From Pyrocephalus nanus (Eukaryota > Chordata > Aves > Passeriformes > Tyrannidae), in NCBI GenBank assembly GCA_038380795.1, contig CM076280.1:3893501-3957500 (forward strand): DNA of 64,000 nucleotides. Reading direction: 5' to 3'. Each line of letters starts with the position of its first letter. Position 1 is the stretch's first letter. Of the stretch, positions 35,661 to 47,529 are shown piece by piece. The notes under the pieces were generated by a model. It was not told where the DNA came from, searched no databases, and was given only the letters and a program-made list of their open reading frames with translations. The position numbers and the translations under genes are program-made.

Positions 35661-35705
35661 TCTTTAAGGTTCCTTCCAACCCAAACCATTCCAAGATTCC
35701 ATGAA
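35655..35705 (+). mobile_element. CR1 LINE, isolated 3' tail
   Basis: GATCTTTAAGGTTCCTTCC, AACCCAAACCATTCC and AAGATTCCATGAA: about 50 bp of CR1 3' terminus directly after the duplicated unit. Confidence 0.85.
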
Positions 35706-36132
35706 CCTCTGTGTGAAAGCACTTGGTCAGTTTAGGCTAAAACCAAAAGGGAAATGCCAAAAATGGAGCTTCAGTCCAACATCCCAAACTCCACAAAGAA
35801 CAGCCTTGACATCATGCTGAATATGAGCAGGATTTGTAGCTTTGTCAGATGTGATTCAGGTAGTTTCTATTTAAAGGGAGATTGTGAAAATAAAATATCA
35901 ACAAGGAAAAAAAAATTAATTTGGATACTTAATCCTGAAGCTTCCTATAAAAAATAATAACTCACTTGGAAAATTCAGAGCATAGTCTGTGTAAAACTCC
36001 CAGGAGACAGGAGATGAGTCTGTCCTGGCACAAGTCTCAGCCCTAAAGTCAGGCTCCTCTCCAATGATTTTCCCCCTCCTCTCCCTGATGGTGCTTGGAG
36101 AAAGCAAATGTTTCTTCTGGTCATGGAGTTTA

Positions 36133-36195
36133 TCACAGAATCACAGCGTGGTTTGGGTTGGAGGGGACCTTAAAGATCATCTCCTTCCGACCCCT
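36133..36195 (-). mobile_element. CR1 LINE, very short 3' tail
   Basis: ATCACAGAATCACAGCGTGG then TTTGGGTTGGAGGGGACC and TTAAAGATCATCTCC: 60 bp of CR1 terminus in minus orientation. Bases 35706-36132 hold no recognised feature. Confidence 0.9.
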
Positions 36196-36687
36196 TTTAT
36201 GAGCAAGAGCAACTAAACACAGATTTTCCTGTTTGTTTGGCAGATTGCAGCAGTTCTGAGCTGATTCAGCTCCTCTCCCACATCTCTTGAGTGCACAAGT
36301 TGCTAAACCTTCACTTCCCTTCCCTCAAAAGACTGTCAGGAGTTGGCCTCCTGCCACATGACAGCATTTCTTGTCCCATAAAACTGCATCTCATTAACGG
36401 GTCCAAGGGTGTAACCCAGTCACGCCTTGAGATCATCCCCAGTTGAGTCCAGCCGGAACAAACACTTACACCTCATCAAAACCACCGTGGTTTCCTCGGA
36501 TGGGGATGCTCAGGACAAACAGCTGCTACATCTGGAGTTGGCATTTCCCACGGGGAGCCGTGGGATGACGTGAAGTCATCTGCACCAGGGTGAGACCCAG
36601 GCTGACACCACCAGGGGATTGCAGGAGGTCTGGGAGGGGATTTGGGGTTCCCTGCGTGGTGGCCACGTGTGTGTGTGCAGGTTCTGG

Positions 36688-37010
36688 CAGCACCACTGGG
36701 TGCAGCTCCCAAGAGAGGAGGAAAACTGTGATGATGCTCCACCAGCACCTGCCCTTTGCTTTCTGGGAAATCCCAGAGGAAACCACCCAGGCTGAGCACG
36801 GCTGTGTGACAGCAGTGCCACCACCCAGCCAGCAAGAACTGCTGCCACCTGCACTGCATTTGCTCCTGTTTTCTGTCACCCAGCTCAGATCACCACTCCC
36901 CCCAGAGCTTCAGATCATGCTTCGCTGGACACACCCAATCCTCTGTGAGGGGTTCTGGTGGCCTTTGGTGGCCTGAGGAATCACTAACTCGGCATCTGGG
37001 AATATTCCAC
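36688..37010 (-). repeat. Inverted-repeat pair, left copy
   Basis: Reverse complement of much of 41574-42303. Shared blocks include GCTGGCTGGGTGGTGGCACT, GCTGTCACACAGCCGTGCTC, GAGCTGGGTGACAGAAAACA and TTAGTGATTCCTCAGGCCAC, at roughly 85-90% identity in the central 125 bp. It lacks about 435 bp present in the right copy. It is not CR1, and its family is unknown to me. Confidence 0.88.
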
Positions 37011-38279
37011 CTGGAAGGGTGGATGATGTGCAGGCACTCAGAATTCTCACAGGAACAATATTTAGGGGACTTCACACAGCTTTCTTGAACAGCCCCTGCT
37101 GTTTATCCCCTGGCACACATCCCTCCTGCTTGTTACAACAGACTGAAGGTGGTTCACATCTAAAACTTTCTCCTTGGAGGCCCAAATATGGTCCGGGGTC
37201 CCCTTGGCTCTGTGCAGCTCCCAGCTCACTCCTGTGGCCAGCAGTGGATAGCTAGGAAGGAATGTGGATTCCTAAAGGTAAATCAAGCCAGTTTGTGAGA
37301 CAATAAATGCCTCTTCAAGCTCCCTCACATCACAACAAATGACTAAGAAACTGCAAGTGGGATTTATTGCTGCCCCTGACTAACCACCGACCACTGACCC
37401 TGGTGGGTTTGGAGGAACCCCTGGGGAAGTTCTGGGAAAGCCCTGCCCTTGGAAAGGCTCACCCTCCCTGAGGCTTTGGGAGGCTGCCAGGCTCCACCTG
37501 GCCCTCCACCTGAAGGCTCCCGAGGGATGCTGCTCCCTCCTAGTGCCAGCTGGCCCAGGGACACTGCAAACACCTGGAATTCCAATGACATCCTTGCTGG
37601 AGAGTCTCTGGAGTAACTGTAAATTGCAGTCCCTAATTAGAGACTTTCTCCCTCCGTGATTGATAATCAGTCCAGGAACAAGGACAGATGACAGTAATCA
37701 AGGACTGGATCAATAACTTTAATCCCAGGGTACAGACAGCCCCTATTAATTCAAAGTAAACCCCTCCAGACTGAGAATTTAGCGGTTAGAAAAAAATCAT
37801 TTTTGAAGGCTTGTTTGTTTCCTTCCTCCCTCCCCTTCTCTAATGCAACAGGAGATGCAGCAAGGAATGGATTATTTCCTCCAGAGAGGAACACTGCTGG
37901 TGTTGTCTCCAGTTTCTCTTTTGAGACAGCCAACAGACTGGGCAGGAGATGCAAAACAGCTTTCCTGAGTGCAGGCTGTTCCCCCAGCAGAGAGTTTTCC
38001 AGTGACAATAGAGAGTCCCAAGGACATTTGGTGTAAGGACACTGCATCCCTGCCCCATCCTGGTGCCTTCCCCTTCCATCTCCCACTGCTGATGACTATC
38101 AGGGAAATCAAGTGACAATCCAGGCTCTGTGCTGGCCCCAGAGGAGACTGGCCTTGGTTTTATTGGGCTCCTTCACCTCCTGCTCCTGTTCCTCACTTTC
38201 TGGCAGCCAGAGGTGGTTCATGGCTGTGCTCTGCAACATCTTCATAACTGATTGGATGCAGAACTGGAGGAGATACTGA
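37011..38279. other. Intergenic, no feature recognised
   Basis: No gene, CR1 or tandem repeat recognised. Confidence 0.55.
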
Positions 38280-38800
38280 GCAAGTCTGCAAGTTTTGGGC
38301 ACTACAATATAAGAAAGAGATTGAGCCACTGGAGAGTGTCCAAAGGAGGGCAACAAGGATGGGGAAGGGCCTTGATTTGGAGCCATATGAGGACACTGAG
38401 GGCACTTGGTGTGTTCAGCTGGAGCAGAGGAGACTGAGGGGAGAGCTCATTGCAGTTCCAACTGCCTGGGCAGGGGCAGAGGAGGGGCAGGACTGAGCTC
38501 TGCTCTGGGGGGAGCAGGGACAGCCCCCAGGGAATGGCTGGAGCTGTGTCAGGGCAGGCTCAGGGTGGATCTCAGGGAAAGGTTCTTCCCCCAGAGGGTG
38601 GTTGGCACTGACCAGGCTCCCCAGGGCAGTGGGCACAGCCCCAAGGCTGCCAGAGCTCCAGGAGGGTTTGGATGACCCTCTGGGGTGCAGGATGTGACTC
38701 CTGGGGATGATTCTGTTCAGGGATGAGGGTTGGACTCGATGATCCTTTTGGGTCCCTTCCAGCTCAGCACATTCTGTGACTCTGTGACTGTGATTCTGTG
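38280..38800 (+). mobile_element. CR1 LINE, about 520 bp of 3' part
   Basis: Sense-orientation copy reading AGTGTCCAAAGGAGGGCAAC, GAGGAGACTGAGGGGAGAGC, GGTTCTTCCCCCAGAGGGTG, AGGCTCCCCAGGGCAGTGGG and TTGGACTCGATGATCCTTTT. It ends GGGTCCCTTCCAGCTCAG and an imperfect TCTGTGACTCTGTGA tail. One of the two longest copies here, and of the same tail type as 3268 and 57984. Confidence 0.96.
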
Positions 38801-41573
38801 CTATGGGCAGGGGGACAGCAGAGCAGGGTGACAGCAGAGCAGGGGGACAACAGTGTCCCCCCCTCACTCAGCCTGTGTAGGAGGGGGAATTTCACACCAG
38901 CCACCCATCAGGGGCTCTCACAGTGCCCTGACCAACAACCTCCCAGGGTGTCGGGCGACAGGGAAGAGCTTGGGGGACAAGTGGGGGACCTTGGAAGAAC
39001 TCTCTGGTTCCCTTTTCTTTCCCCACCACACAAATTTCCTGTGTGACTCCAGCGAGTGGTTTAATTTCCCCACGGTTCCCCCTTTGCAAAAGCGGACTTT
39101 CCCCGATCTCGCAGGAATGTGCCAGGGATAAAGACACTAATGAGCCTTGAAGACCGAGGGAATCTGGTTCAATCAGTGCCTCCCCCGAGTAAACAGACAG
39201 CAAAGGTCCTGATTTTCTGGGAATACATCAGTTCTTTCTAAGAAAACAAGTAATATTTGGTGTGACTGCATCGCAGCACACACAGTGCCGTTTGGAAGTT
39301 GTTCTCCATAACTGATTCCATTTGTCACAGACGAGACACTGGAACTTGGCTGTAAATAGAGGCTGTGCTGCTTTAGGTCCTTGAATAACTAAAGTGAAGG
39401 CTGCCGAGGCAGAGAAAACAAGGAGTAAATTGCAACGTGTTCTCCAAAGTCAGCAGTAAATATTCCCGCTGAGAGCACAGAGGTCACCTCTGCAGGGAGA
39501 GACTTTTGCCACCCGTGGGTGGGGACCAGGGCACCATTTCCAAAGAGGGTGCAGAGGTCCCCTGGCAGGTTCTTCTTCATCACACCCAAATCAGAACAAA
39601 TGTGCAGGAGAGAAGCAATTAAAGGAATGGGAAGGTGATGTGGCTTGGCTGTTGGACTGGTGCAGTGGGAGAGAGGGATCCTGGATCCTCAGAAGATTTG
39701 TGGGAATCACCAAGGCTGGGCTTAAGTGTTTGCTGTGGGTTTGTATCTTCCTGAAGAGGGGAGTGCACAACAGAGGGGTGGTTGAGTTGGGGGAGTCCTT
39801 CCAGGGCAGTGACACTTCCCCGTGGGCTCACAGGGGGTGATACCTGCTGTGGACAAGGTGTTAATGAGAGCTAATTGACTCCACGAGCTCTGCCTTGCTC
39901 TGTCCCTGCGGGTGCAATGGAGAAGAATACGAAGTGTGTGTGTGTGGGGGAAATAAATCTTTCCCTGTGAGGGAAACCCATTCCAGCCACACAATAGTTC
40001 GGGCTGATGAATATGTGATGTCTCCTGTTGCATGTGACTCTGACTTGAGTGTTTTGCTTCTTCAGCCAAAGGCTTTCTCTGGTCCCTCTCCAAGTAAGTC
40101 ATTGATAGTGATGGCAGGGTGAGTGAGGAGTTGTGACTCTGCTGTCTGAGCCTGCTGGTGTGATTTTTGGAGTTCCTAGTAAGTCCCTGCTGTGAAAAGC
40201 CGTGCAGTGGCAAGAGAGCAGCCTCCAGCCACGCTCCTCCCTAATCCCTGGAGCACAGCTTCCAAAGAACTGAGTGGGCTCCCAGTCACAATCCCTGGCT
40301 CTGGCACTCCCAAAGTCAACAGGGGGAAAAGGGAAAGCAAACAAAAAATATTTATTTTTGCTGAAGAGCAAAATGGGAAAGCCACCAAAACCAGTGACAA
40401 GGCAGCAATGTCCTGGCTGAGCTCAGCTGTCTGTCTCATAGACCGGAGATTAATGATGTGTAAGACTGGGGGGATGGCAGGGGAAATGGAAATAACTTGT
40501 TCAGTTGTATTTATCAGAGTCTGGGAGCTGGCTGACATTATCCATTATTCATCCTCCTTTGACTAAGGGTGTCCCAGTGTCCCCCCTTGTCTCAGGGTGT
40601 CATCAGAGAGCTCCCTGCTCACTGGAGAATGACCTCATGGTGCAGTGAGCCAAGTCTGGGGGTTCTTGGCATCCATGCTCATTCCTGTGCCTCCAGGACT
40701 GGTGTGGCAGCCAAGAAGACACACAGGTTGGCCTCTTATCCATGTGGGAGGGAGAGAAGGTTGATTGTGGCCTCCAATGAGGTTTCTTTCATGTGGTGCA
40801 GGTTGCTGAATGATAAACAACAGGAAACATAAATCCTGACATTAATTGCTGTGTTCCAGAGCTTCAGCCAAGGAGGAGAACCTGTCCCAGGCTGATCTCA
40901 TACCTCCTGTGCTCCAGGAGGCTTAAGGGCTCTTCTCATCTTCAGATTTAGACAGGTAGGAGTGTTCTCACCAGTGGGCAAAGAATTTAAGGAATCTGCT
41001 ACAGGAAGCTGAGGGAACAGATGATGCCAACAAGTGGTTGGGCTGTTCATGGACCTGTTACTCATGAATTTAATACTTAAGGAATAGGTGTGGAACCTGA
41101 AACCATTGCTGTAACAGATGTGAGTGTGGATCCAACAGGAAAGGAGGGAAATGAAGCAAATAGTTGTCAAATCCCCATGTCCTCCCTAAACAGCATCTTC
41201 TGCCACTGTTGTTCGAGCACTGGCCTCAACAGACCACTGGGCTGATATTTTAGGATGTTCCCTAATAAGGGCCTTCAGTCTTTGGACTCTTGTGCCAGAG
41301 GAACCAGCACAGTGAGATCCCCGTCTGCCCCCAGGGATGTTGGGAAAAACCTTGGTTTTGAGTGGAGAAACCTTTCCCAGGAAAGGTTTTGCCACTGAAG
41401 CTGCCATTTCCTCACATCGACCTCTGATTTTGCCCAAGTGGTGTGTCTGGAGGTGAATCCTGAGCTGAACTTGTACTAGGACTGGACTTGTAATAGATTA
41501 AAATATTTTGGGATTTTTTCTTTTTGACCTCTGAGTGGCAGAGAGTTGCTTACCCACAAACTGGGAAAAGCCG
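38801..41573. other. Intergenic, no feature recognised
   Basis: 2.8 kb without recognised repeats or genes. Confidence 0.55.
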
Positions 41574-42303
41574 TATTCCAGATGTTGAGTTAGTGATTCC
41601 TCAGGCCACCAAAGGCTGTCAAAGCCCCTCAGAGAGGTCTGGGTGTGTCCAGTGATCTGAAGCTGTCAATCTCCTGCTCATCTCTAAGCTGGGTAACAAT
41701 AAACCTAAATGACTGAGCCTTGATTGGTTTGCAGCAGATCTGACATCAGACAGCCCTTGATGTGCAGAGAAGGTAAAATAGTCTGAGTTGTGTCTTGTCT
41801 GTGCAGGAGCAGAGGGACCTTGGGAAGCTGTGGAGCTGGGGGATGCAGTTCCCTCTGCAGGGATAGAAGAGAGGGAACTGAGCAGGGATTGTCTGGAGGG
41901 GCCACAGACCCCCCATAGGAATTATTTGGCTCAGCCTGGCAGAAGATGGGCCTAAAGCCATGAATGATGAAATCAAGACACTGCTTTAGCATTTGAAGCT
42001 TTGCATGCTGGCGATGTCCATCCTTAATGGAGAAATGGCCCAGCTCTTCCCCTGGGCTTGGAGTGTCCCAGGAACCTGCCTGGGGTCTCCTTTGCTTTGC
42101 TCTGGGAGGGTGATGATCTGAGCTGGGTGACAGAAAACAAGGGCCAATGCAGTGCAGGTGGCAGCAGTTTTTGCTGGCTGGGTGGTGGCACTGCTGTCAC
42201 ACAGCCGTGCTCAGCCTGCCTGTTTTCCTCTGGGATTTTCCAGAAAGCAAAGGGGCAGGTACAGTTTTCCTCCTCTCTTGGGAGATCCACCCAGTGATGC
42301 TGT
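41574..42303 (+). repeat. Inverted-repeat pair, right copy with about 435 bp extra
   Basis: Blocks 41574-41664 and 42099-42303 match the left copy in reverse complement. Between them, 41665-42098 has no counterpart at 36688-37010. The extra segment is bounded by AGCT and GCT. I see no CR1 sequence, terminal repeats or obvious long target-site duplication in it, so insertion here and deletion in the left copy are both possible. Confidence 0.85.
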
Positions 42304-42731
42304 AAGACTTCTCTGGGAAGAAATGGCATGAAAATTCCCTATTGCAAGTGTGACAGCACTCTGCTTTACCCAGCAGTTTTCCTAAAAATAGTGGGGCTTT
42401 GCTCAGCTACATCTTGGGATCCTGCCACGAGAGTAAATAAAATAAAACCTCTAAAGGACTGTGGTGTCATTGCTGTAATTACAGCCCCAAAGCATGACCC
42501 TGTGGTGCCCCACTGAGGCAAGAAAATCTTCCTGGAGTAAGCTGTGCTTGGCAAAAAGAATTGGTTTGTGGTTACACACGTGGCTCTGAATGGGTGCAGA
42601 AATGCCTGCTTGAAATTGGGGCTGTAATTTAGGAGCTGAGGTAAGAAATAACAGGTTCACCACAGCAGGCTCAACAGAACCTGCCTGATGAATGACTTTG
42701 AAGTCTAGTTTATGACTGTAGAGGGTCAGTA
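42304..42731. other. Intergenic, no feature recognised
   Basis: Short gap between the inverted-repeat copy and a CR1; nothing recognised. Confidence 0.55.
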
Positions 42732-43312
42732 ATCACAGAACCATTAAGGATGGAAAAGACTTCCAAGATCACTGAGTCCAACCTGTGCCTGATCCCCACC
42801 TTGTCCCCCAGCCCAGAGCACTGAGTGCCATGTCCAGTCCTTCCTTGGACACCTCCAGAGATGGGAACTCCAAACCTCCCTGGGCAGCCCCTGCCAAGCC
42901 TGACAACCCTTTCCTTGAGGAAATTCCTCCTGATGTCCAATCTAAACCTCCCCTGCCACAGTTTGAGGTCATTTCCTCTCCTTTCTCTTGTTCCCTGGGT
43001 GCAGAGCCTGACCCTCCCTGGTTCCCCCCTCCTGTCAGGGAGTTGCAGAGAGCAAGAAGGTCCCCCCGAGCCTCCTTTTCTCCAGGCTGAGCCCCCCCAG
43101 CTCCCTCAGCTGCTCCTGCTGCTCCAGACCCTTCCCTGGACTCGCTCCAGCCCCTCAATGTCTCTTCCATGAGGGTCCCAGAAGTGGGCACAGCACTGGA
43201 GGTGCCTCCCCAATGCCCAGTAAAAGGGATAATCCCTTTCATGGTCCTGCTGGCCACACTGTTCTTGACACAGGCCAGGATGTCATTGGCCTTCTTGGCC
43301 ACTGGTGTGACA
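42732..43312 (-). mobile_element. CR1 LINE, about 580 bp of 3' part
   Basis: Longest CR1 fragment seen. From its 3' end: AATCACAGAACCATTAAGG, GAGTCCAACCTGTGCCTGAT, GAAATTCCTCCTGATGTCCA, CTTTTCTCCAGGCTGAGC, CAGCTCCCTCAGCTGCTCCT, CAGCCCCTCAATGTCTCTTC and GGATGTCATTGGCCTTCTTG. Same tail type as 29898. Confidence 0.96.
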
Positions 43313-44694
43313 CACAGGGGATCAGTGCTGTGCTTTTAGTTTATTTGGGAATTGGCTGAACCGATGGGTGAAGGGAAGGTCCTTTCCAATGCTCCTTCCC
43401 TGCCCTTCTCTGTTAAAGAAGCATGAAGGGAAGAATTCTGAAGGTAAGCCAGTGGGGTGCCATCATGTGTAAGGCAGTGGTAGCAGAGCCCTGGGGTTTC
43501 AGTCTGGTTTCAGTGCACCTACAGATTTGTCCTCAGATACTGGAATTTTCCACATGTCATAACACCTTTCCCACCTTCTGGCCAGCCCATGATGTAGCAG
43601 AGAGAAACAGTCCCACTGCTGTGACAAGAAATTGTTTCATATCTCCTTGTCTTCGGTGCAGAGATTCCCCTGATTTCCATACAGATGTCCCACTTCCTTT
43701 CCTTTGAGAAGTGAAGTCATCTCGCTGGAGGGCTGGGCCCTGGGCAGCTCTTGCTGCTCTCACCACCCCTCTGGAAGGATGTCATTTTTCATCCCGTGGT
43801 TTCAGGGTGGGAGAAGGGAAGTGCAGTGAGTAAACATCTATTTTGTGTGATTTCCCAGCCCTGGCAGCTCTGGGTGATCACCTCCACTTCGGTCTCTTGT
43901 CTGCAGGGATGACCTCAGAGCTCAGGGAGATGTTGGTGTGTCTTTGTCATGGACCATCCTCAGGGAATGCTGAACCTCTTCCCCTCCTGGAGTTTAGGAG
44001 AGTGCCCTCCTGTTTAATTAAGGAGTTTAATCTCATCAAATAAGGCAGGAGAAGGAGGGATTGGGAAAGGGAGATGGCCCCTGACAGAGTCGACCCATCA
44101 CTTTTAGAGTTTAGAAAAAGCCAGACTCACACCCAAATTCCAGGCTGCAGGTTAGACCTCTCTCTGTACCTTTAGGGGACATCCAAGAATGTATTTAATT
44201 ACTGTAGAAAACAATTAATTTTTCCTTTTTTTACAGAAATAGCAATTTATGAGGTCAGTCAGATGGATCCTATTGAGAGAATTAGCAATTTAGTTAATCC
44301 CCATAAAGTCCTACTTTCTGAAATATAAATTCTGTTCTACTCCAGTGTTCTGAAATTCTAAAGAAATCTCAAAATATGTCCAGGTTTTACGAAATAATCT
44401 TCTTAATGTTGAGCAGAAAATAGCTAAATTGGAGTTTTTAGTTGGAAAACAGGGTATTTATCTTTGGGATACACTTTTGTTTGGGGCAGAGTTAGGCACC
44501 CTTAAAAATGAAGGTGAGATTGAGTTATGTCTTGAGGAGAAAAATGTAATCCGTGGAATTGAAAATTACAGTCCCAGTACTCAGTCATTTACCACTGGAG
44601 CAAAATTCTCTGAAGCCCTTAAAGGCTCGTGGAAACATCTACACCTCATCCTCAGATGAAGAGGGTTTAATTTCACAGTTCTTGAAATGTCAGG
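43313..44694. other. Intergenic, becoming AT-rich from about 44180
   Basis: No repeat recognised. A 76-codon plus-strand frame lies at 44429-44659 in AT-rich DNA, with no recognisable similarity. Confidence 0.5.
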
Positions 44695-44947
44695 ATTAAT
44701 AATTTTCTGTGTGCGTTCAGAATAAAATTAACAGATATTATTAATTTATAATACTATGAAATTAATATATTTATATATTATATAAGTAATCTATCATATG
44801 AATTTATTCTATTAATGAATATATAATAAAGCTATAATAAACAAATATATTAATAAATCAATAATTTTATACTTTTAATAAAAGTATATAAATGAAACAT
44901 CTAAAAATAATATATTATAAAATATATAAAATTATATAAACTATATA
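44695..44947. repeat. AT-rich low-complexity region
   Basis: About 250 bases made almost only of A and T (degenerate TATA, AATA and TTAATA motifs). It separates the left intergenic block from the possible distal 3' UTR end. Confidence 0.92.
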
Positions 44948-45091
44948 CCCCCCCAACCCTGCATGTCTGAGCAAACACAATATATTTTGCCATGGGTAAA
45001 TGCCTGCCCTTCCTGGCTGTAAATATTGAGCACTTGGTGGGTGTTTATTACAATAAAGAAACACTCAGGGATAAATATGAATAAAAATAAT

Positions 45092-45097
45092 TTTATT
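45092..45097 (-). terminator. Candidate distal poly(A) signal
   Basis: AATAAA on the minus strand. It is preceded, in that orientation, by about 230 bases of AT-rich, repeat-free sequence that resembles the end of a 3' UTR (45100-45330). It could be a distal site for TNFSF15, giving a 3' UTR of about 7.8 kb. It could also be the end of an unrecognised minus-strand transcript, or chance in AT-rich DNA. Confidence 0.3.
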
Positions 45098-47523
45098 TTT
45101 CTTGCTTTAAGACAGAAAGTCCATTTTTAAAGAGCTGTCTATAAACTTCATTTCTAAAAGAAACAGCATCAATTGTAACAGTTCTAAACTTTATACCACG
45201 AATTTTACAATTTCTGGTCCATAAAATGAGGACATCTCTGTGTACAGTACCAATAAACAAGCAGCAAACGTTTTCAGTGCCTTTTTTGACGTTTTAATAT
45301 AAAACTCTACGATCAATGGAAGAACACCACAAGATTTGTGCAAGGAGGAGAGCAGCTGGAAAGCTCTTTTAGGTCATAATTCAGCAAAAAAACCCCAAGC
45401 CCTGGTGACTTCTCTTGCTCAATAAAGCAGGTTCTAATCTCTCAGGCGACGCCTTTCATGTGGTCCCAAATGATTTGGCAATAATACTTGGGAGGCAACA
45501 CGAATTTGGAAGTGTAACTGCAAAGTTCACACTTGGGAGGAGAATCATGCCCAGGGTTGGCAGCAGATCCCAAAAGGAACTGGAGCAGGGGAGCTCTGGT
45601 TTCCTTGGAGAACCTGCCTGGCAGGTGCCGGGTGGATGAGGAAAGGACATCCCTTACTCAGCCACCTGTCTGGGAGCGGAGGTTTTTATGGCATCAGACC
45701 TTCCTGATCCCTCCCACCCCATCTCAGCTCACCCTTGGGGACAAAGTCTCTGTGCCCTGCCAGAGTGAACTCAAAGCTGGAAGTTGAACTGGGCAAAAAG
45801 GGTCTTGGTGCAAGGACAAGGCTGAGAGGCAGCAGGTCCAGCTGGGGTTGGGCATCGCGGCCGGGAGTGTTAAACTCTCGTGTCCTGCCCCGGAGGAGGA
45901 ATTTCATGGAGTAACAGCTTTAGAGGATGAAGGGGAAGTTCACCCTTCCCTGAAGATTCAGGAGTGTATTTGTGCATCTAACCCCCCCCACCTGGGAGTG
46001 GTGGTGCAGTGGAATCGTCCCTTTTACCAAGAGCTCCTATTCCCTTCCTTGCATTTAGCTGCAAAAAACACTTTATACATCCCTCTGCAGCCCTGGGAGA
46101 GAAGCACCTCCAGAATCCCCCCTTTCCCTAGGACAGGTAGAGAGATGTTCATCTCTTCACCTTCTCCCCCAGTGCCTAGAAATTTACTGAGAGTAAATCC
46201 TATTTCAGGTTCTAATTTCATTTAATTTAAGACTGAAGGAAGCCAAAGTGCAGCACAACGCTCACTGCGTGTGCCAGTGTGCTTAGACCACAAAGGAGGA
46301 GCCATCTCAAGTTATTTCCCTAAATGTGCAAAGCACGGAGTAAAATGGCAATAAAATTGAATTCTGCTTAGCTCAAGCTAAAATAGGAAATAATAATAAT
46401 AAAATTATAATTTGCTTTTGCTGGTCTTTTAAGCGTGAGGTAGGTATTGGAGTTAGAAAAAATAAAACAAGAAATAACACAACATACTTTTGGTGTCACG
46501 GGAACTCAGCCTGACTTCCCACTGCCTAATTAACTCTTGGCTGATCTACAGAGGCTGTTAATAAAACCACTCTGGGATTTGCTAGTGGATGGAAAGCCAG
46601 GATAAACAAATGTCCCCCATCAGAGTGTTCAAATGAAAACTTTCCTTGAGCCAGAGCACGGAGCCCTTAGCCAGAAACCTTCTTCTGCAGCAATTTAAAT
46701 CTGAGCAATTTACTCTGAGCTCGAGCCAGGAAAACAAAATCAATTTTGAAAATACAAAATAATATGCCCAGCGAGAGAATGTTTCTTAATTCTGTTTGTG
46801 GCAAGAAGGGCATTTGCATTGTTGGCAGCAGAGGAATTGCAGGTAACAGCACCCAGGATAAAGGAATACATATCCAGGAGATGCTCCTGTTGTGCTGAAA
46901 GGGTAAGGACAGCAAAGCTCGAGCTGGAACAGGACTGAAGGTGCCTTCAAACAAGACTTTGACTCTCATTTGGCCAAAATTTCCTAGCTGGGTTGTGCCT
47001 GTCAGCCAGGAGCTGAGCAATTGGGAATTCCCAGTTCAATTCCCGAGCTGCCAAGATGTTTTTATGCGTGGTGGGAGATGGGACAAAGCCAGCTTTTTGG
47101 GCAGAGGGTGGAACTGTGGCTCCTGTCTCTTATCTCTCTTGGGTCCTCAACTCCATGGGCTGACAGTGGAGCAACAATGGTTTCTGCTGTTCCCTGGGAA
47201 TTGCCTTCCTTCAAAATCAGACTAAAAAATAACAAAAAAGAAAGAACCAGCTGTTCCCTGAGCTGCAGGGTGGGACTGTGAAAGAAAACCTGCTCAAGCT
47301 CTACGTTTTTGCCTCATGAAATGCAAGTGTCTGTGTATTCCCAGTCTGAATCCGAGTTCACTCTGGTGAGAGACCTCTAACTCCATAAAATAAGGATTAT
47401 ACACGCAGTAACACACAACAAAATAGGTTTCTTTGTACATCAGCATCACCAAGCTCCATCTCTTGGTTAGTGCTTTTGGAAGGGGACCAGGATCAAAAGG
47501 TGTCACATTAGTTAAGCCACATT

Positions 47524-47529
47524 TTTATT
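47524..47529 (-). terminator. Candidate poly(A) signal of TNFSF15
   Basis: Canonical AATAAA on the minus strand (TTTATT on plus), within ATAATAAAAATGTGG. A T/GT-rich stretch follows about 25-35 bases downstream. It is the first canonical hexamer I find after the TNFSF15 stop codon. Confidence 0.55.

Noticed and set aside
38415..38867. 150-codon minus-strand frame
   Set aside because: Antisense shadow of a CR1 copy. Similar frames at 2442, 10281, 27023, 29899, 31466 and 42769 are also CR1 shadows.
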